A DNA stretch of 64,000 bases from Burkholderiales bacterium (lineage in GTDB: Bacteria > Pseudomonadota > Gammaproteobacteria > Burkholderiales > SG8-41). The stretch lies in contig JAUXMZ010000035.1 in the NCBI GenBank assembly GCA_030683105.1, positions 62,001 to 126,000 of the forward strand, written 5' to 3'. Under the pieces are notes generated by a model. That model was not told the origin of the DNA. It ran no database searches and saw nothing but the letters and a program-made list of their open reading frames with translations. This document shows positions 40,297-50,198 of the stretch, one piece after another. The position numbers were made by a program, and so were the translations under genes. The stretch's first letter is position 1; each line of letters starts with the position of its first letter.

Positions 40297-41304
40297 ATGC
40301 AAATCGGCCCCTATCAACTCAAGAACAATCTGATTGTTGCGCCCATGGCCGGAGTGACCGACCGGCCGTTCCGCCAGCTGTGCAAAGCCATGGGAGCAGG
40401 CATGGCGGTATCGGAAATGGTGGCCAGCAATTCGCTGCTGTACGGATCGGAGAAGACCCGGCGGCGCGCCAATCATGAGGGTGAGGCCGATCCGATTTCA
40501 GTGCAAATTGCCGGAGCCGACCCGAACATGCTGGCCGAGGCGGCGAAGTATAACGTTGACCGCGGTGCGCAGATTATCGATATCAACATGGGCTGCCCGG
40601 CGAAAAAGGTGTGCAACGTCATGGCCGGTTCAGCGCTGTTGAAAGACGAGCCCCTGGTCAGGCGCATCCTCGAGGCCGTGGTCGGCGCGGTCAACGCACC
40701 GGTGACGCTCAAAATCCGCACTGGCTGGGACCGCGATAACAAAAACGCGCTGGCCGTGGCGAGAATTGCCGAGTATTCGGGCATACAGGCACTGGCGATA
40801 CACGGCCGGACCCGGGCCTGCGGTTTTTCCGGCGAGGCCGAGTTCGACACCATCGCCGAGGTCAAGTCGCGGATTGGCATTCCGGTGATCGCCAACGGCG
40901 ACATTGGGACGCCGCAGCGCGTCAAGGAAGTGCTGGATTACACCGGCGCCGATGGGGTGATGATCGGACGCGCAGCGCAGGGGCGGCCGTGGATATTCCG
41001 CGAGATCAGTCATTTCCTTCAGACCGGTAAAATGCTGCCGCCACCGGAAGTCTCGGAAATACACCGCGTGCTGGTGGCGCACCTGCACGACCTTTATGGC
41101 TTTTATGGCGAAGTTACCGGCGTGCGTATCGCGCGCAAGCACATCTCCTGGTACACAAGGGGGTTGGCCGGATCGGCGTCATTTCGCCATGCCATGAATC
41201 AACTGCAGACCTGTGGCGAGCAGCGGCTTGCGGTGGATGAATTTTTCGGGAAGCTCGCCAGCCAGGGGCGGTGGTTGTCTTATGTCGAGGAACTTGCAGC
41301 ATGA
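40297..41304 (+). CDS. dusB: tRNA-dihydrouridine synthase B
   Basis: An FMN enzyme that reduces uridine to dihydrouridine in tRNA. The TIM barrel shows VAPMAGVTDRPFRQL, QIAGADPNMLAEAA, IDINMGCPAKKVCN with the catalytic cysteine, LKIRTGWD, IHGRTR, VIANGDIGTP and MIGRAAQGRPWIF. The 335-residue length fits. As in many proteobacteria it is followed by fis with an ATGA overlap. Confidence 0.95.
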   Translation: MQIGPYQLKNNLIVAPMAGVTDRPFRQLCKAMGAGMAVSEMVASNSLLYGSEKTRRRANHEGEADPISVQIAGADPNMLAEAAKYNVDRGAQIIDINMGCPAKKVCNVMAGSALLKDEPLVRRILEAVVGAVNAPVTLKIRTGWDRDNKNALAVARIAEYSGIQALAIHGRTRACGFSGEAEFDTIAEVKSRIGIPVIANGDIGTPQRVKEVLDYTGADGVMIGRAAQGRPWIFREISHFLQTGKMLPPPEVSEIHRVLVAHLHDLYGFYGEVTGVRIARKHISWYTRGLAGSASFRHAMNQLQTCGEQRLAVDEFFGKLASQGRWLSYVEELAA

Positions 41305-41540
41305 TGAATGAGAATGAAATGACACGCGTGGTACGGCGGGCGATAGAAGGCTATTTCAAGGATCTGGACGGCGAAAAACCCAGTTGTGTCTACGACATGG
41401 TCATCAACTGCGTTGAAAAGCCGCTGCTGGAGACGGTGCTGCATCGGGTGCGCGGCAACCAGACCCATGCCGCGGACATGCTGGGGATAAATCGCAACAC
41501 CCTGCGCAAGAAGATGAAGTCGCACGGCATCAAATTCTAG
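41301..41540 (+). CDS. fis: Fis-family DNA-binding protein
   Basis: A 79-residue nucleoid-associated protein. The C-terminal helix-turn-helix is clear: LLETVLHRVRGNQTHAADMLGINRNTLRKKMKSHGI, nearly identical in pattern to E. coli Fis. The N-terminal arm is shorter than in enterobacteria, which is usual for betaproteobacteria. The start is one of two adjacent ATGs at 41301/41304, overlapping the dusB stop. The longer open frame upstream lies within dusB and is not used. Confidence 0.95.
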   Translation: MMNENEMTRVVRRAIEGYFKDLDGEKPSCVYDMVINCVEKPLLETVLHRVRGNQTHAADMLGINRNTLRKKMKSHGIKF

Positions 41541-41601
41541 GGTAAACAGTCAATGGCAAATTGCAAACGGGTTGAGTTTTCCCGTTATTCATTGTTCACC
41601 C
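41540..41601. repeat. Imperfect inverted repeat between fis and purH
   Basis: The left arm begins GGGTAAACAGTCAAT and ends AACGGG (41540-41571); the right arm CCCGTTATTCATTGTTCACC (41581-41600, plus one C) is its imperfect complement. The left arm carries an extra 11-base bulge. The loop is 9 bases. No T-tract follows. It begins at the last base of the fis stop codon and ends 10 bp before purH. Confidence 0.55.
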
Positions 41602-41611
41602 GCTCCTGATT

Positions 41612-43174
41612 ATGGCCGTCATCAAACAGGCGTTGATCAGCGTATCCGACAAGGCCGGCGTCGTCGAGTTTGCGCGCGGGTTGCAGGATTTTGGTGTGAT
41701 GCTGATTTCTACCGGTGGCACAGCCAAGCTGCTTAAAGCGGCGGGACTCAGCGTCACCGAGGTCGGCGACTACACCGGGTTTCCGGAGATGCTGGACGGG
41801 CGCGTGAAAACACTGCATCCGCGGGTCCATGCCGGCATACTCGCGCGGCGCGATGTTCCCGCGCATATGGGGGCGATGCAGGACGCGGGCATTCCAGCCA
41901 TCGACCTGGTGGTGGTCAACCTCTATCCTTTCAGCCAGACCGTGGCGAAGCCGGACTGCGCGCTTGCCGAAGCCATAGAGAATATCGATATTGGCGGGCC
42001 GGCGATGGTACGCAGCGCGGCCAAGAACTATCAGCATGTCGCGGTCGTGACCGATCCGGCGGACTACGCCCCCTTGCTGCGCGAAATGGCGTCGACTAGC
42101 GGTGCGATAGGCGCGGAGATGCGGTTTGCCCTGGCCCGGAAAGCGTTTTCGCACACCGCGGCCTATGATGGCGCGATCAGCAATTACCTGACGGCGCTCG
42201 ACGCCGCTGGACAGCGCGACCCATTTCCAACGCGGCTTAATCTGCAGTTTGAACTGGTGCAGGCGCTGCGCTACGGAGAAAATCCGCACCAGCATGCGGC
42301 TTTTTATCGAGACCTCGATCCCGCGCCGGGCGGCCTCGGCGCTTACACGCAATTGCAGGGCAAGGCCCTGTCATACAACAATATCGCCGATGCCGATGCG
42401 GCGTGGGAGTGCGTGAAGACCTTTGAGCAGGCCGCGTGTGTGATCGTCAAGCATGCCAATCCCTGCGGCGCTGCGATCGGCGCCAGCCTGACGGAGGCGT
42501 ACCGCAACGCCTTTGCAACGGATCCGACCTCGGCATTTGGCGGAATCATCGCCTTTAATCGCGACCTCGACGCAGCGACTGCAGAAGCCGTATCGCAACA
42601 ATTCGTCGAGGTGGTGATTGCGCCGCGGGTGTCAGAAGAAGCTGCCGCGATTTTCTCGCAAAAACCGAACATCCGGGTGCTGACTGTCGCGCTTGCCTCC
42701 GGCGGCAACACGCTGGAATTAAAACGTGTAGGCGGCGGATTGCTGGCCCAGACGCCTGACAATCTGAATGTCACCGAGTCGCAGCTTAAAGTTGTCACCC
42801 AGCGCAAGCCCAGCGCCAAACAGTTGAGCGACCTGCTTTTTGCCTGGCGCGTGGCCAAGTATGTCAAATCAAATGCCATCGTGTTCTGCGTAGATGGCCG
42901 CACGCTCGGCGTTGGCGCCGGCCAGATGAGCCGCGTCGACTCGGCGCGCATTGCCTCGATCAAGGCCGCCCATGCCGGCCTTGCGCTTAAGGACTCGGTG
43001 GTCGCATCCGACGCATTTTTTCCGTTCCGTGATGGTGTCGATGTCGTGGCCGAGGCCGGCGCCACTGCCATCATCCAGCCCGGCGGCAGCCTGCGCGACG
43101 AGGAAGTCATTGCTGCTGCCGATGAACATGGCATGGCGATGGTGTTTACCGGCTTTCGGCATTTCCGCCACTAA
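41612..43174 (+). CDS. purH: Bifunctional AICAR transformylase/IMP cyclohydrolase
   Basis: PurH catalyses the last two steps of IMP synthesis. The N-terminal cyclohydrolase (MGS-like) domain has [41 protein letters not shown] and NLYPF. The C-terminal transformylase has [40 protein letters not shown], the Lys-His motif and [19 protein letters not shown]. The 520-residue length is normal. Structured intergenic repeats flank it on both sides. Confidence 0.97.
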   Translation: MAVIKQALISVSDKAGVVEFARGLQDFGVMLISTGGTAKLLKAAGLSVTEVGDYTGFPEMLDGRVKTLHPRVHAGILARRDVPAHMGAMQDAGIPAIDLVVVNLYPFSQTVAKPDCALAEAIENIDIGGPAMVRSAAKNYQHVAVVTDPADYAPLLREMASTSGAIGAEMRFALARKAFSHTAAYDGAISNYLTALDAAGQRDPFPTRLNLQFELVQALRYGENPHQHAAFYRDLDPAPGGLGAYTQLQGKALSYNNIADADAAWECVKTFEQAACVIVKHANPCGAAIGASLTEAYRNAFATDPTSAFGGIIAFNRDLDAATAEAVSQQFVEVVIAPRVSEEAAAIFSQKPNIRVLTVALASGGNTLELKRVGGGLLAQTPDNLNVTESQLKVVTQRKPSAKQLSDLLFAWRVAKYVKSNAIVFCVDGRTLGVGAGQMSRVDSARIASIKAAHAGLALKDSVVASDAFFPFRDGVDVVAEAGATAIIQPGGSLRDEEVIAAADEHGMAMVFTGFRHFRH

Positions 43175-43178
43175 TAGC

Positions 43179-43274
43179 GTGAGGCGAGAGGTGTCAGGCG
43201 TGAGGCGAACCCGGCTCGATACTGCGCGCCGCATAGCGGCGCTCCACCTCACTCCTCACTCCTTGCTCCTCACC
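43179..43274. repeat. Structured low-complexity inverted repeat between purH and purD
   Basis: The left arm (43179-43207) is built of degenerate GTGAGG-type words; the right arm (43246-43274, CACC TCACTCCTCACTCC...) reads as the same words on the other strand. Over 29 bases the arms match at 22 positions. Inside lies a perfect hairpin GCGCCGC-ATA-GCGGCGC (43226-43242). The region starts 4 bp after the purH stop and ends just before purD. Confidence 0.6.
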
Positions 43275-43279
43275 ATCAA

Positions 43280-44584
43280 ATGAAGATTCTCGTCATCGGT
43301 TCCGGCGGACGCGAGCACGCGCTGGCGTGGCGGCTGGCGCAATCGCCGCGCGTGTCCCGCGTGTTCGTTGCGCCCGGCAACGCGGGTACCGCGACCGAGG
43401 TGGGGGTAGTCAATGTCGCGGTCACCGCCATTCCCGAGTTGATCGATTTTGCCCGGAAAGAAGCGATTGCCATCACGGTAGTCGGTCCGGAAACGCCGCT
43501 GGCGGAAGGCGTGGTGGACGCATTTCAGGCCGCCGGACTTAAGATTTTTGGGCCGACCCAGCGGGCGGCCCAGCTCGAGAGCTCCAAAGACTACGCCAAG
43601 TCATTCATGGCGCGCCATGGCATTCCAACGGCAGCCTACGCGACTTTTAGCGATGCGCAGCTGGCCCACGCGTATATCGACCGCCAGGGTGCGCCTATCG
43701 TCATCAAGGCCGACGGGCTTGCCGCCGGCAAGGGCGTGGTCGTGGCCACCGATCTGGCGCAGGCGCACGCTGCGGTCGACATGATGCTGGTCGACAATAA
43801 AATGGGTGCGGCGGGCGCGCGCGTAGTCATCGAGCAGTTTCTCGACGGCGAGGAAGCCAGCTTCATCGTGCTGTGCGACGGCCGCCATGCGCTGCCGCTG
43901 GCCAGCAGCCAGGATCACAAGCGGTTAAGGGATGGCGATGAAGGGCCCAATACCGGCGGCATGGGCGCTTATTCCCCCGCACCCGTTATTACGCCCAGCA
44001 TGCACGCGAGGGTCATGCGCGAAGTCATACAGCCCGCGATCAACGGCATGGAAAAAGACGGCGTGCCGTATCTCGGGTTTCTGTATGCCGGCCTGATGAT
44101 AGGCAAAGACGGCCAGATCATGGTGCTCGAATTCAACTGCCGCATGGGGGATCCCGAAACCCAGCCCATCATGATGCGGCTCAAGAGCGATCTGGTGATG
44201 CTGATTGAGTCCGCGATCCGCGGCGAACTCGACCGCGTTGAAGCCGAATGGGATCCGCGGGTTGCGCTGGGGGTGGTGCTGGCGGCGCGAGGTTATCCTG
44301 ACAATCCAGTAAAAGATGATATAATACAAGGACTTACAAACGATAACTGCGAGGATGCCCACGTGTTTCACGCCGGAACCGCGTTAAAAGACAAGCAGGT
44401 CGTCACCAGCGGCGGGCGCGTGTTGTGCGTCACCGCGCTGGGCCACAACGTGAAAACCGCGCAGGCCCGCGCCTATGAAGCCGCCGAGGGCATCCGTTTT
44501 GAAGGCATGCAGCTTCGGCGCGATATCGGTCATCGCGCCATTGAGGCCCGTGGCGGCGCACCGGCCCGCCAGACCGCTAAATAG
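43280..44584 (+). CDS. purD: Phosphoribosylamine-glycine ligase
   Basis: PurD (GARS) ligates glycine to phosphoribosylamine. The ATP-grasp enzyme has ILVIGSGGREHALAWRL at the N-terminus, APIVIKADGLAAGKGVVVATD, SSQDHKRLRDGDEGPNTGGMGAYSPAPV and EFNCRMGDPETQPIMMRL. The 434 residues match the family. It is transcribed with purH, though a structured repeat intervenes. Confidence 0.97.
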   Translation: MKILVIGSGGREHALAWRLAQSPRVSRVFVAPGNAGTATEVGVVNVAVTAIPELIDFARKEAIAITVVGPETPLAEGVVDAFQAAGLKIFGPTQRAAQLESSKDYAKSFMARHGIPTAAYATFSDAQLAHAYIDRQGAPIVIKADGLAAGKGVVVATDLAQAHAAVDMMLVDNKMGAAGARVVIEQFLDGEEASFIVLCDGRHALPLASSQDHKRLRDGDEGPNTGGMGAYSPAPVITPSMHARVMREVIQPAINGMEKDGVPYLGFLYAGLMIGKDGQIMVLEFNCRMGDPETQPIMMRLKSDLVMLIESAIRGELDRVEAEWDPRVALGVVLAARGYPDNPVKDDIIQGLTNDNCEDAHVFHAGTALKDKQVVTSGGRVLCVTALGHNVKTAQARAYEAAEGIRFEGMQLRRDIGHRAIEARGGAPARQTAK

Positions 44585-44593
44585 GTTTTTTTC

Positions 44594-45454
44594 ATGACAA
44601 CCACGCCGCAGTATGACCGGACCCAGGAAAACGTCGGCAACATCATCGCGCTCGAGCACGTCAATCTGGCGATCCCGGACCAGCGGCTCGCCCAGTTATT
44701 TTATGCGGCGGGCATGGGCTTCACCCGCGACCCGTATATGATGGTCGGTGACGAGAACATGTGGATCAACCTTGGCCATCAGCAGTTTCATCTGCCGACG
44801 CGCGGCCAGCACGTGCTGCGCGGCCATGTCGGACTGGTGGTGCCTGATCTTGAAGCGCTCAAGGCGCGGCTCTCCGCAGTGCGCGCCAAGCTCGTCAATA
44901 CCCGCTTCGGTTTTACCGAGCAGAATGGATACCTGGCAGTGAACTGCCCCTGGGGTAACCGGCTGCACTGTTTTGCGCCGTCGTCGCGTTTTGGCGATAT
45001 GACGCTGGGCATGCCTTATGTGGAGTTTAATGTGCCGCGCGGGGCGGCGCCCGGCATTGCGCGGTTTTATGAGCAGGCCTTTGGTGTGGCCAGTATGCTG
45101 GCACAGGATGAGACCAGCGCGACAATCCCAGCCGGCCGCAATCAGGCGCTGATTTTCCGCGAAAATGACGCGCCACTGCCGCCTTATGACGGCCACCATA
45201 TTGCAATTTATGTCGCCGACTTCTCGGGCCCGCATCATTTTCTCAAACAGCACGACCTGATCAGCGAAGAGAGCGATCAGCACCAATACCGCTTCCGGGA
45301 TATTTTCGATCTGGAGACCGGCGCCAAGTTGTTTGAGATCGAGCATGAGGTGCGCAGCCTCAGGCATCCGCTGTGGGGCCGCACCTTCATCAACCGCAAT
45401 CCGGAACAAACCCAGCGCGGCTATATGCGCGACCGGGACGCGTTCGCCGGTTGA
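44594..45454 (+). CDS. Two-domain VOC (glyoxalase/dioxygenase-fold) protein of unknown function
   Basis: A 286-residue protein with two vicinal-oxygen-chelate modules. The first (about 18-130) contains [20 protein letters not shown] and RLHCFAP. The second (about 138-255) contains [20 protein letters not shown] and [11 protein letters not shown]. The histidines and glutamates at usual ligand positions suggest a metal site, but I cannot name a substrate. No signal peptide. It lies 9 bp after purD and 11 bp before hemF, so it is probably co-transcribed with both. Confidence 0.8.
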   Translation: MTTTPQYDRTQENVGNIIALEHVNLAIPDQRLAQLFYAAGMGFTRDPYMMVGDENMWINLGHQQFHLPTRGQHVLRGHVGLVVPDLEALKARLSAVRAKLVNTRFGFTEQNGYLAVNCPWGNRLHCFAPSSRFGDMTLGMPYVEFNVPRGAAPGIARFYEQAFGVASMLAQDETSATIPAGRNQALIFRENDAPLPPYDGHHIAIYVADFSGPHHFLKQHDLISEESDQHQYRFRDIFDLETGAKLFEIEHEVRSLRHPLWGRTFINRNPEQTQRGYMRDRDAFAG

Positions 45455-45465
45455 TACTCCCGCCT

Positions 45466-46362
45466 GTGGACACAGCCCGCGTCAAGCAGTACCTGCTCGG
45501 TCTGCAACAGCAGATCGTCACGCAACTTGCGGCAACTGACGGAACAGCGTTCCGGCGCGACAGGTGGGAACGCGAACAGGGCGGCGGCGGCATTTCTCAG
45601 CTGCTCGAAAACGGAAAAGTCTTCGAACGCGCCGGCGTCAGCTTCTCCCATGTGTTCGGATTGAATCTGCCGCCTTCGGCCTCCGCCTCGCGTCCGGAAC
45701 TGGCGGGCCGTTCGTTCCAGGCGCTGGGGGTGTCGCTGGTACTCCACCCCCGCAATCCCCATGTGCCCACTGTGCATATGAACGTGCGCTTTTTCGTCGC
45801 TGAGAAAAACGATGCCGCGCCGGTATGGTGGTTTGGCGGCGGCATGGACCTCACCCCGTACTATCCGTTCGAAGAAGACGCGGTCCACTTTCACCGCACC
45901 TGCCGCAGTGCGCTCCTGCCGTTCGGGTCCGACTGTTATCCGCGCTACAAGAAATGGTGCGACGAGTATTTTTTTCTGAAACACCGCCAAGAACCGCGCG
46001 GCATCGGCGGGATTTTTTTTGACGACCTCAATAAGCCCGACTTCGAGTCCTGTTTTGGGCTCATGCGCAGCGTCGGCGATCATTTCCTGGAGGCCTATCT
46101 ACCCATCGTCGAGCGCAGGAAAGACCTCGCGTTTGGTGAACGGGAGCGCGACTTCCAGTGTTATCGCCGCGGGCGCTACGTGGAATTCAACCTGGTCTAC
46201 GATCGCGGCACACTGTTTGGCCTGCAGTCGGGCGGGCGCACCGAATCGATATTGATGTCGCTGCCGCCCCAGGTCAGCTGGCGCTACGACTGGAACCCGG
46301 AACCCGGGACCCCTGAAGCAAATTTGTACGCGGAATTTCTGGTCGCTAAAGACTGGATCTAA
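45466..46362 (+). CDS. hemF: Oxygen-dependent coproporphyrinogen III oxidase
   Basis: HemF oxidatively decarboxylates coproporphyrinogen III to protoporphyrinogen IX using O2. It aligns with the E. coli protein throughout: [79 protein letters not shown], and [22 protein letters not shown]. The start is probably GTG at 45466 ([11 protein letters not shown], 298 residues); the frame extends further upstream inside the VOC gene out of phase. Its presence implies aerobic heme synthesis. Confidence 0.95.
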   Translation: MDTARVKQYLLGLQQQIVTQLAATDGTAFRRDRWEREQGGGGISQLLENGKVFERAGVSFSHVFGLNLPPSASASRPELAGRSFQALGVSLVLHPRNPHVPTVHMNVRFFVAEKNDAAPVWWFGGGMDLTPYYPFEEDAVHFHRTCRSALLPFGSDCYPRYKKWCDEYFFLKHRQEPRGIGGIFFDDLNKPDFESCFGLMRSVGDHFLEAYLPIVERRKDLAFGERERDFQCYRRGRYVEFNLVYDRGTLFGLQSGGRTESILMSLPPQVSWRYDWNPEPGTPEANLYAEFLVAKDWI

Positions 46363-46381
46363 GTCGCGACGGGGTCAGCGG

Positions 46382-48298
46382 CTATTCCGGGGCAAACCAG
46401 CCTTTGATCGACCGCACGCGCCCGATAATTTTCTCGCTGATTGAACTGTCGATTTTGGTGCTTTCAACGCGATGCCGGTGCGTCAGCACGGGCGTCTGCT
46501 TGAAGGTCTGGTAGCGCGTCAATGCCGCCTGCGCGTGCTGCTTGAGCAGCTTGAGGTTGACCGGCTTGTTCAGAAAACGAAAAATCTGGGCTTCGTTGAT
46601 CAGGTCGATCACCAGCTCCGAATCAGACGTGGTCGTGAGCGCAATGGTGAGAATTTCCGGGTGCTCCTGCTTGAGCAGCTTGAATGCGGCGATGGTTTCG
46701 GGGCCGCCGCTTTCGATATCGGCAAGAACCAGCGCGATTTCCTGCGATGCCATGATGCCGAAAGCGTCATCCAGGGTATTGGCGCTGACTACCGGGCAGC
46801 CGGTCCCGCTAAACAGCTCCTTGGTGGCGCGAAACACCGCCTGATCGGCGTCCACCACCAGGATGCCCGCGGTCATGGGGTCAGGCACGATAGCAGGAGA
46901 CGCGGAAGTGTCGGCAAGTTCCATCGCTATGGCGACAGCCTCGGCCATGACTTTGCGGATTTCCTGGTTGTCCCACGGCTTGCTGATGAAGCGGAAAACC
47001 TCGCCGTCGTTGATGGAGCCGACGATCGCGGCCAGGTCCGAATAGCCTGTCAGCAGGATGCGCACCGCATTGGGCGCGACCGCCTTGACCTGGCTCAGCA
47101 ACTCGACGCCCAGCATGTCCGGCATGCGCTGGTCGCTCACCACGACATGGGGCTTGAATTTTTTGACGAACTCCAGCGCCTCCGGACCATTGGTCGCGGT
47201 GAACACGTGGTAACTGGTGCGGAAAACTGAGCGCAGCGCGGTCAGGATGCGTTCTTCGTCATCGACGAACAGCACGCGTGCATTTTTGCTGCTGGTATCA
47301 AGGGGGGCGCCGCCGCCTGCAATGGTCGTAATCCTGGGCTCGGTGGGCGCATCCACGGGCGGCGGCTGGGTCTGTTGCATCCCGGAAAGCAGGCGCGCGG
47401 CATTGATCAGATTCGGATCGATGCGCTGCGTGGGCGAATCATCGGTCACGGCGGAAGCGGTGGGAAAGATGCGCAGGCTGGCGGCGATGCCCTTGGTGAA
47501 GGCGTCCGAGAATTCGCGCGCCGTCTGAAACCGGTCCTCGGGTTTTTTCGCGAGCGCCTTCAGCGTTGCCCAGTCAAGCTGCACCGAAATCCTGGTGTTG
47601 AGCTCCGACGGATTTGCCGGCTGCTCATTCATGGCCTGGCGCATGACTTCGAGATTGCTGCCGGTGAAGGGCTTGGCGCCGGCGAGCAACTCGTAGGCAA
47701 TCACGCCGACCGAGTAGATATCACTGCGTGCGCCGGCCTCGGTGCCGAGAATCTGCTCGGGCGACATGTAACTTGGCGAACCCATGATCTCGCCGACCTG
47801 GGTCAGCGTCGAAGTGTCGAGTCGCGCGATGCCGAAATCACTGATCTTGATGCGGCCGTCGTCGTTGATCAGGATGTTGGAGGGCTTGATGTCTCTGTGA
47901 ACCACGCCCTGGTTGTGGGCATAGTCGAGGCCGTCGAGCAGCTGGCGGATGATCTCGCCGATCTCCTTGAGACCGAAGTGCGCATTGTCCCGCAGGTGAT
48001 GGAACAGGGTATCGCCGTTAACCAGTTCCATCACGATATAAGCGAGTTCCAGATCTTCGCCATAATCGTAAATTGCGGCAATGCGCGGATGCGTGAGCCG
48101 ACCCACAGCCTGCGCCTCATGACGAAAGCGTGTCAGCGCGTATTGCAGTTCCGAGGGATCCATTGTCGACTTGGTAATGGTCTTGATCGCGACTTGGCGC
48201 TGGATCGCCGGATCGAAAGCCCGGTAGACCACGCCCATGCCCCCCTTGCCGAGGATGCCCTGGATGTCGTACTTGCCGATTTTCTTGGGTATGTCCAT
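46382..48298 (-). CDS. Ser/Thr protein kinase with two C-terminal response-regulator receiver domains
   Basis: A 638-residue soluble hybrid signalling protein. Residues about 8-270 form a Hanks-type kinase: GKGGMGVVYRAF, Lys39 in VAIKT, HRDIKPSN with Asp136, and DFG at 154. A Pro-rich linker (about 275-338) follows. REC1 (about 341-455) has VDDEE, phospho-acceptor Asp389 in VVVSDQRMPD, Thr in LLTGYSD and Lys in FISKPWD. REC2 (about 478-590) has VVDAD, Asp527 in VLADIESGG and Lys in FLNKPVN. All key residues for kinase and receivers are present. No transmembrane helix. It starts 4 bp after the histidine kinase stop and is last in the Liv operon, so its receivers are likely targets of that kinase. 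Downstream substrates are unknown. Confidence 0.92.
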   Translation of the reverse strand: MDIPKKIGKYDIQGILGKGGMGVVYRAFDPAIQRQVAIKTITKSTMDPSELQYALTRFRHEAQAVGRLTHPRIAAIYDYGEDLELAYIVMELVNGDTLFHHLRDNAHFGLKEIGEIIRQLLDGLDYAHNQGVVHRDIKPSNILINDDGRIKISDFGIARLDTSTLTQVGEIMGSPSYMSPEQILGTEAGARSDIYSVGVIAYELLAGAKPFTGSNLEVMRQAMNEQPANPSELNTRISVQLDWATLKALAKKPEDRFQTAREFSDAFTKGIAASLRIFPTASAVTDDSPTQRIDPNLINAARLLSGMQQTQPPPVDAPTEPRITTIAGGGAPLDTSSKNARVLFVDDEERILTALRSVFRTSYHVFTATNGPEALEFVKKFKPHVVVSDQRMPDMLGVELLSQVKAVAPNAVRILLTGYSDLAAIVGSINDGEVFRFISKPWDNQEIRKVMAEAVAIAMELADTSASPAIVPDPMTAGILVVDADQAVFRATKELFSGTGCPVVSANTLDDAFGIMASQEIALVLADIESGGPETIAAFKLLKQEHPEILTIALTTTSDSELVIDLINEAQIFRFLNKPVNLKLLKQHAQAALTRYQTFKQTPVLTHRHRVESTKIDSSISEKIIGRVRSIKGWFAPE

Positions 48299-48302
48299 GC
48301 CG

Positions 48303-50198
48303 TTATCGGATTGCCGCCAAGGCCGCCAGCTCGACCGGTTGCGGCGGCGTCACCGGCAGCACCACCGTGAACTTGGTGCCGACACCGACTTTGGTATCGA
48401 CGCTTATTTTGCCGCCGTGGCGCTTGACGATCTTGTAAACGATAGACAGGCCCAGTCCCGTGCCTTCGCCGACATCCTTGGTGGTGAAAAATGGATCAAA
48501 GATTTTGGGAAGCGCTTCCGGTGTGATTCCTTTGCCATTGTCTTCTATTTCCACGGCAACGCGATCCGCGCCTTCTTTGCGGGTCGTGATCGTGATGGCC
48601 CCGTGATCTGATTCGATCGCCTGGATGGCGTTGTGGATCAGGTTGAGGAGCACCTGGTTGATCTGCGACGGAGAACAGGTGATATGCGGCACATCGCCGA
48701 GTTGCTTGGTGACGGTAAGCTGCTTGATCTCGTGCTTCGCCAGCTTCAGGGTGCTCTCCACGCCGTCGTTCACATTGAACAGCGCCACTTTGCTGCGGTC
48801 GAGCCGGCTGAAATCCTTGAGGTTGGCGACGATATCCGAAATCTGGCCTATGCCGTGCAATCCGTCATTCACCAGCGCCAGCAATTCCTCGAGCCCCTGG
48901 TGATCCCGGAATTCCCGAATCTGAGTTTGTGTCAGGGCGAACTGCCGGGACAACTGATGCGGGTCGGCATTTCCGGCCTGCAGCATCGCCAGCAATTTTT
49001 CGCTTTCGGAAATCAACAGCACCAGTTCCGGCAACCGGTTTCTGACCGAGCCCAAACCATTCTTGATATATGCGAGCGGGGTGTTGATTTCATGCGCAAT
49101 GCCGGCGACCATCTGGCCCAGAGATGACATTTTTTCAGTCTGGATCAGCTGTGCTTCCGAGTCTTTGAGCCGGGCCAGCGCTTCGGACAGCTCGAGGGTG
49201 CGTTCCGCGACCCGCTGCTCGAGGCCTTCATTGGCGGCATGCAGCGCGCGATTCGCCGCATTGAGCAGGCGGTAGCTGGCAAACAACCGCGTCGCGAGGT
49301 AGCCGATCAGGACCAGCAGCGCCGCCGAGAAGGCGATCAGATAAACCCGATAACGCTGACGCTCGACGAGGATTTGTTCGAGTTCGAGACTGAAGGCATT
49401 GGTCAGACTGTCCACGCGCGGCCCGGCAGTGAGAAAGGACACGCGCTGAAACAGTTGCTGTTCAACCGGTTTGGTGCTGAGCAGCTTCCCGATATGACCA
49501 TCGAGACGGGTGATCCCGTCGCGCAGGGCCTGGGGAAACGGAGCCGCCGATTCACGAAGATCGGCGGCGCTGATCTCAAGGTCTTTGCGCCGCGCATCTT
49601 CCGGCGCGAAATAATATTTCTGAGCGCTGGCGAGCAACTGAGTGACGACATTTTCCGCGGCGACCAGCCGCTCGCGCTGCGGATAGGTGCGCCACGCGCC
49701 GCGCACCAGGCCGGCAAACTCGTTGTCGGCGGCCATCACGAGCTGTAACGCCTGCCTCGCCTCGGCGTTGGCTGTTCTGAACTGCGCCATGAGTTCGGCT
49801 TTTTCGGTAAACGCTTTCTCAAGATCGGGCAGACCATGCGCTAGCGCGGGGCTGTCGAGGTCGCGAGCGGACGCAGCAAGATCCTGCTGGACGCGGCCGA
49901 GGATCGCCGCGCCGTGGTCGCTGGCAGCAGACGGCGGTTCGCCCAGCCCGGTGCGCGCCCGCAAGGACTCGATGTCCCAGCGCACGTCGATTTCTTTCAG
50001 TGCGCGCAAACTGCTCAGCGCCTCATTCTGGCGCCTGATGTCGACGCCCTGGGTCTTGATATAGAGGAATGCGAGCAGGCCGGCGAGAGCAACGCCAGCA
50101 ATAACCGCGGCTATCCCGCGCACGGGGATTTCGATCCGTGTCGAATGCCGGCCGGCGGCCGGTGTTTCAATTGCCGTGTCTATCGCGTCATTCGCCAA
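48303..50198 (-). CDS. Membrane sensor histidine kinase co-encoded with a Liv-type ABC importer
   Basis: A 631-residue kinase with two transmembrane helices (about 28-46 and 284-303) enclosing a 235-residue all-helical periplasmic sensor. The sensor has a [11 protein letters not shown] motif and [13 protein letters not shown], resembling DAHL-type sensors (tentative). A coiled coil ([20 protein letters not shown]) leads to the HisKA motif [17 protein letters not shown] (His about 369) and the HATPase domain with [44 protein letters not shown]. No receiver is fused. The start is probably TTG at 50198, overlapping livF; GTG at 50123 is an alternative that still keeps TM1. Confidence 0.92.
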   Translation of the reverse strand: MANDAIDTAIETPAAGRHSTRIEIPVRGIAAVIAGVALAGLLAFLYIKTQGVDIRRQNEALSSLRALKEIDVRWDIESLRARTGLGEPPSAASDHGAAILGRVQQDLAASARDLDSPALAHGLPDLEKAFTEKAELMAQFRTANAEARQALQLVMAADNEFAGLVRGAWRTYPQRERLVAAENVVTQLLASAQKYYFAPEDARRKDLEISAADLRESAAPFPQALRDGITRLDGHIGKLLSTKPVEQQLFQRVSFLTAGPRVDSLTNAFSLELEQILVERQRYRVYLIAFSAALLVLIGYLATRLFASYRLLNAANRALHAANEGLEQRVAERTLELSEALARLKDSEAQLIQTEKMSSLGQMVAGIAHEINTPLAYIKNGLGSVRNRLPELVLLISESEKLLAMLQAGNADPHQLSRQFALTQTQIREFRDHQGLEELLALVNDGLHGIGQISDIVANLKDFSRLDRSKVALFNVNDGVESTLKLAKHEIKQLTVTKQLGDVPHITCSPSQINQVLLNLIHNAIQAIESDHGAITITTRKEGADRVAVEIEDNGKGITPEALPKIFDPFFTTKDVGEGTGLGLSIVYKIVKRHGGKISVDTKVGVGTKFTVVLPVTPPQPVELAALAAIR

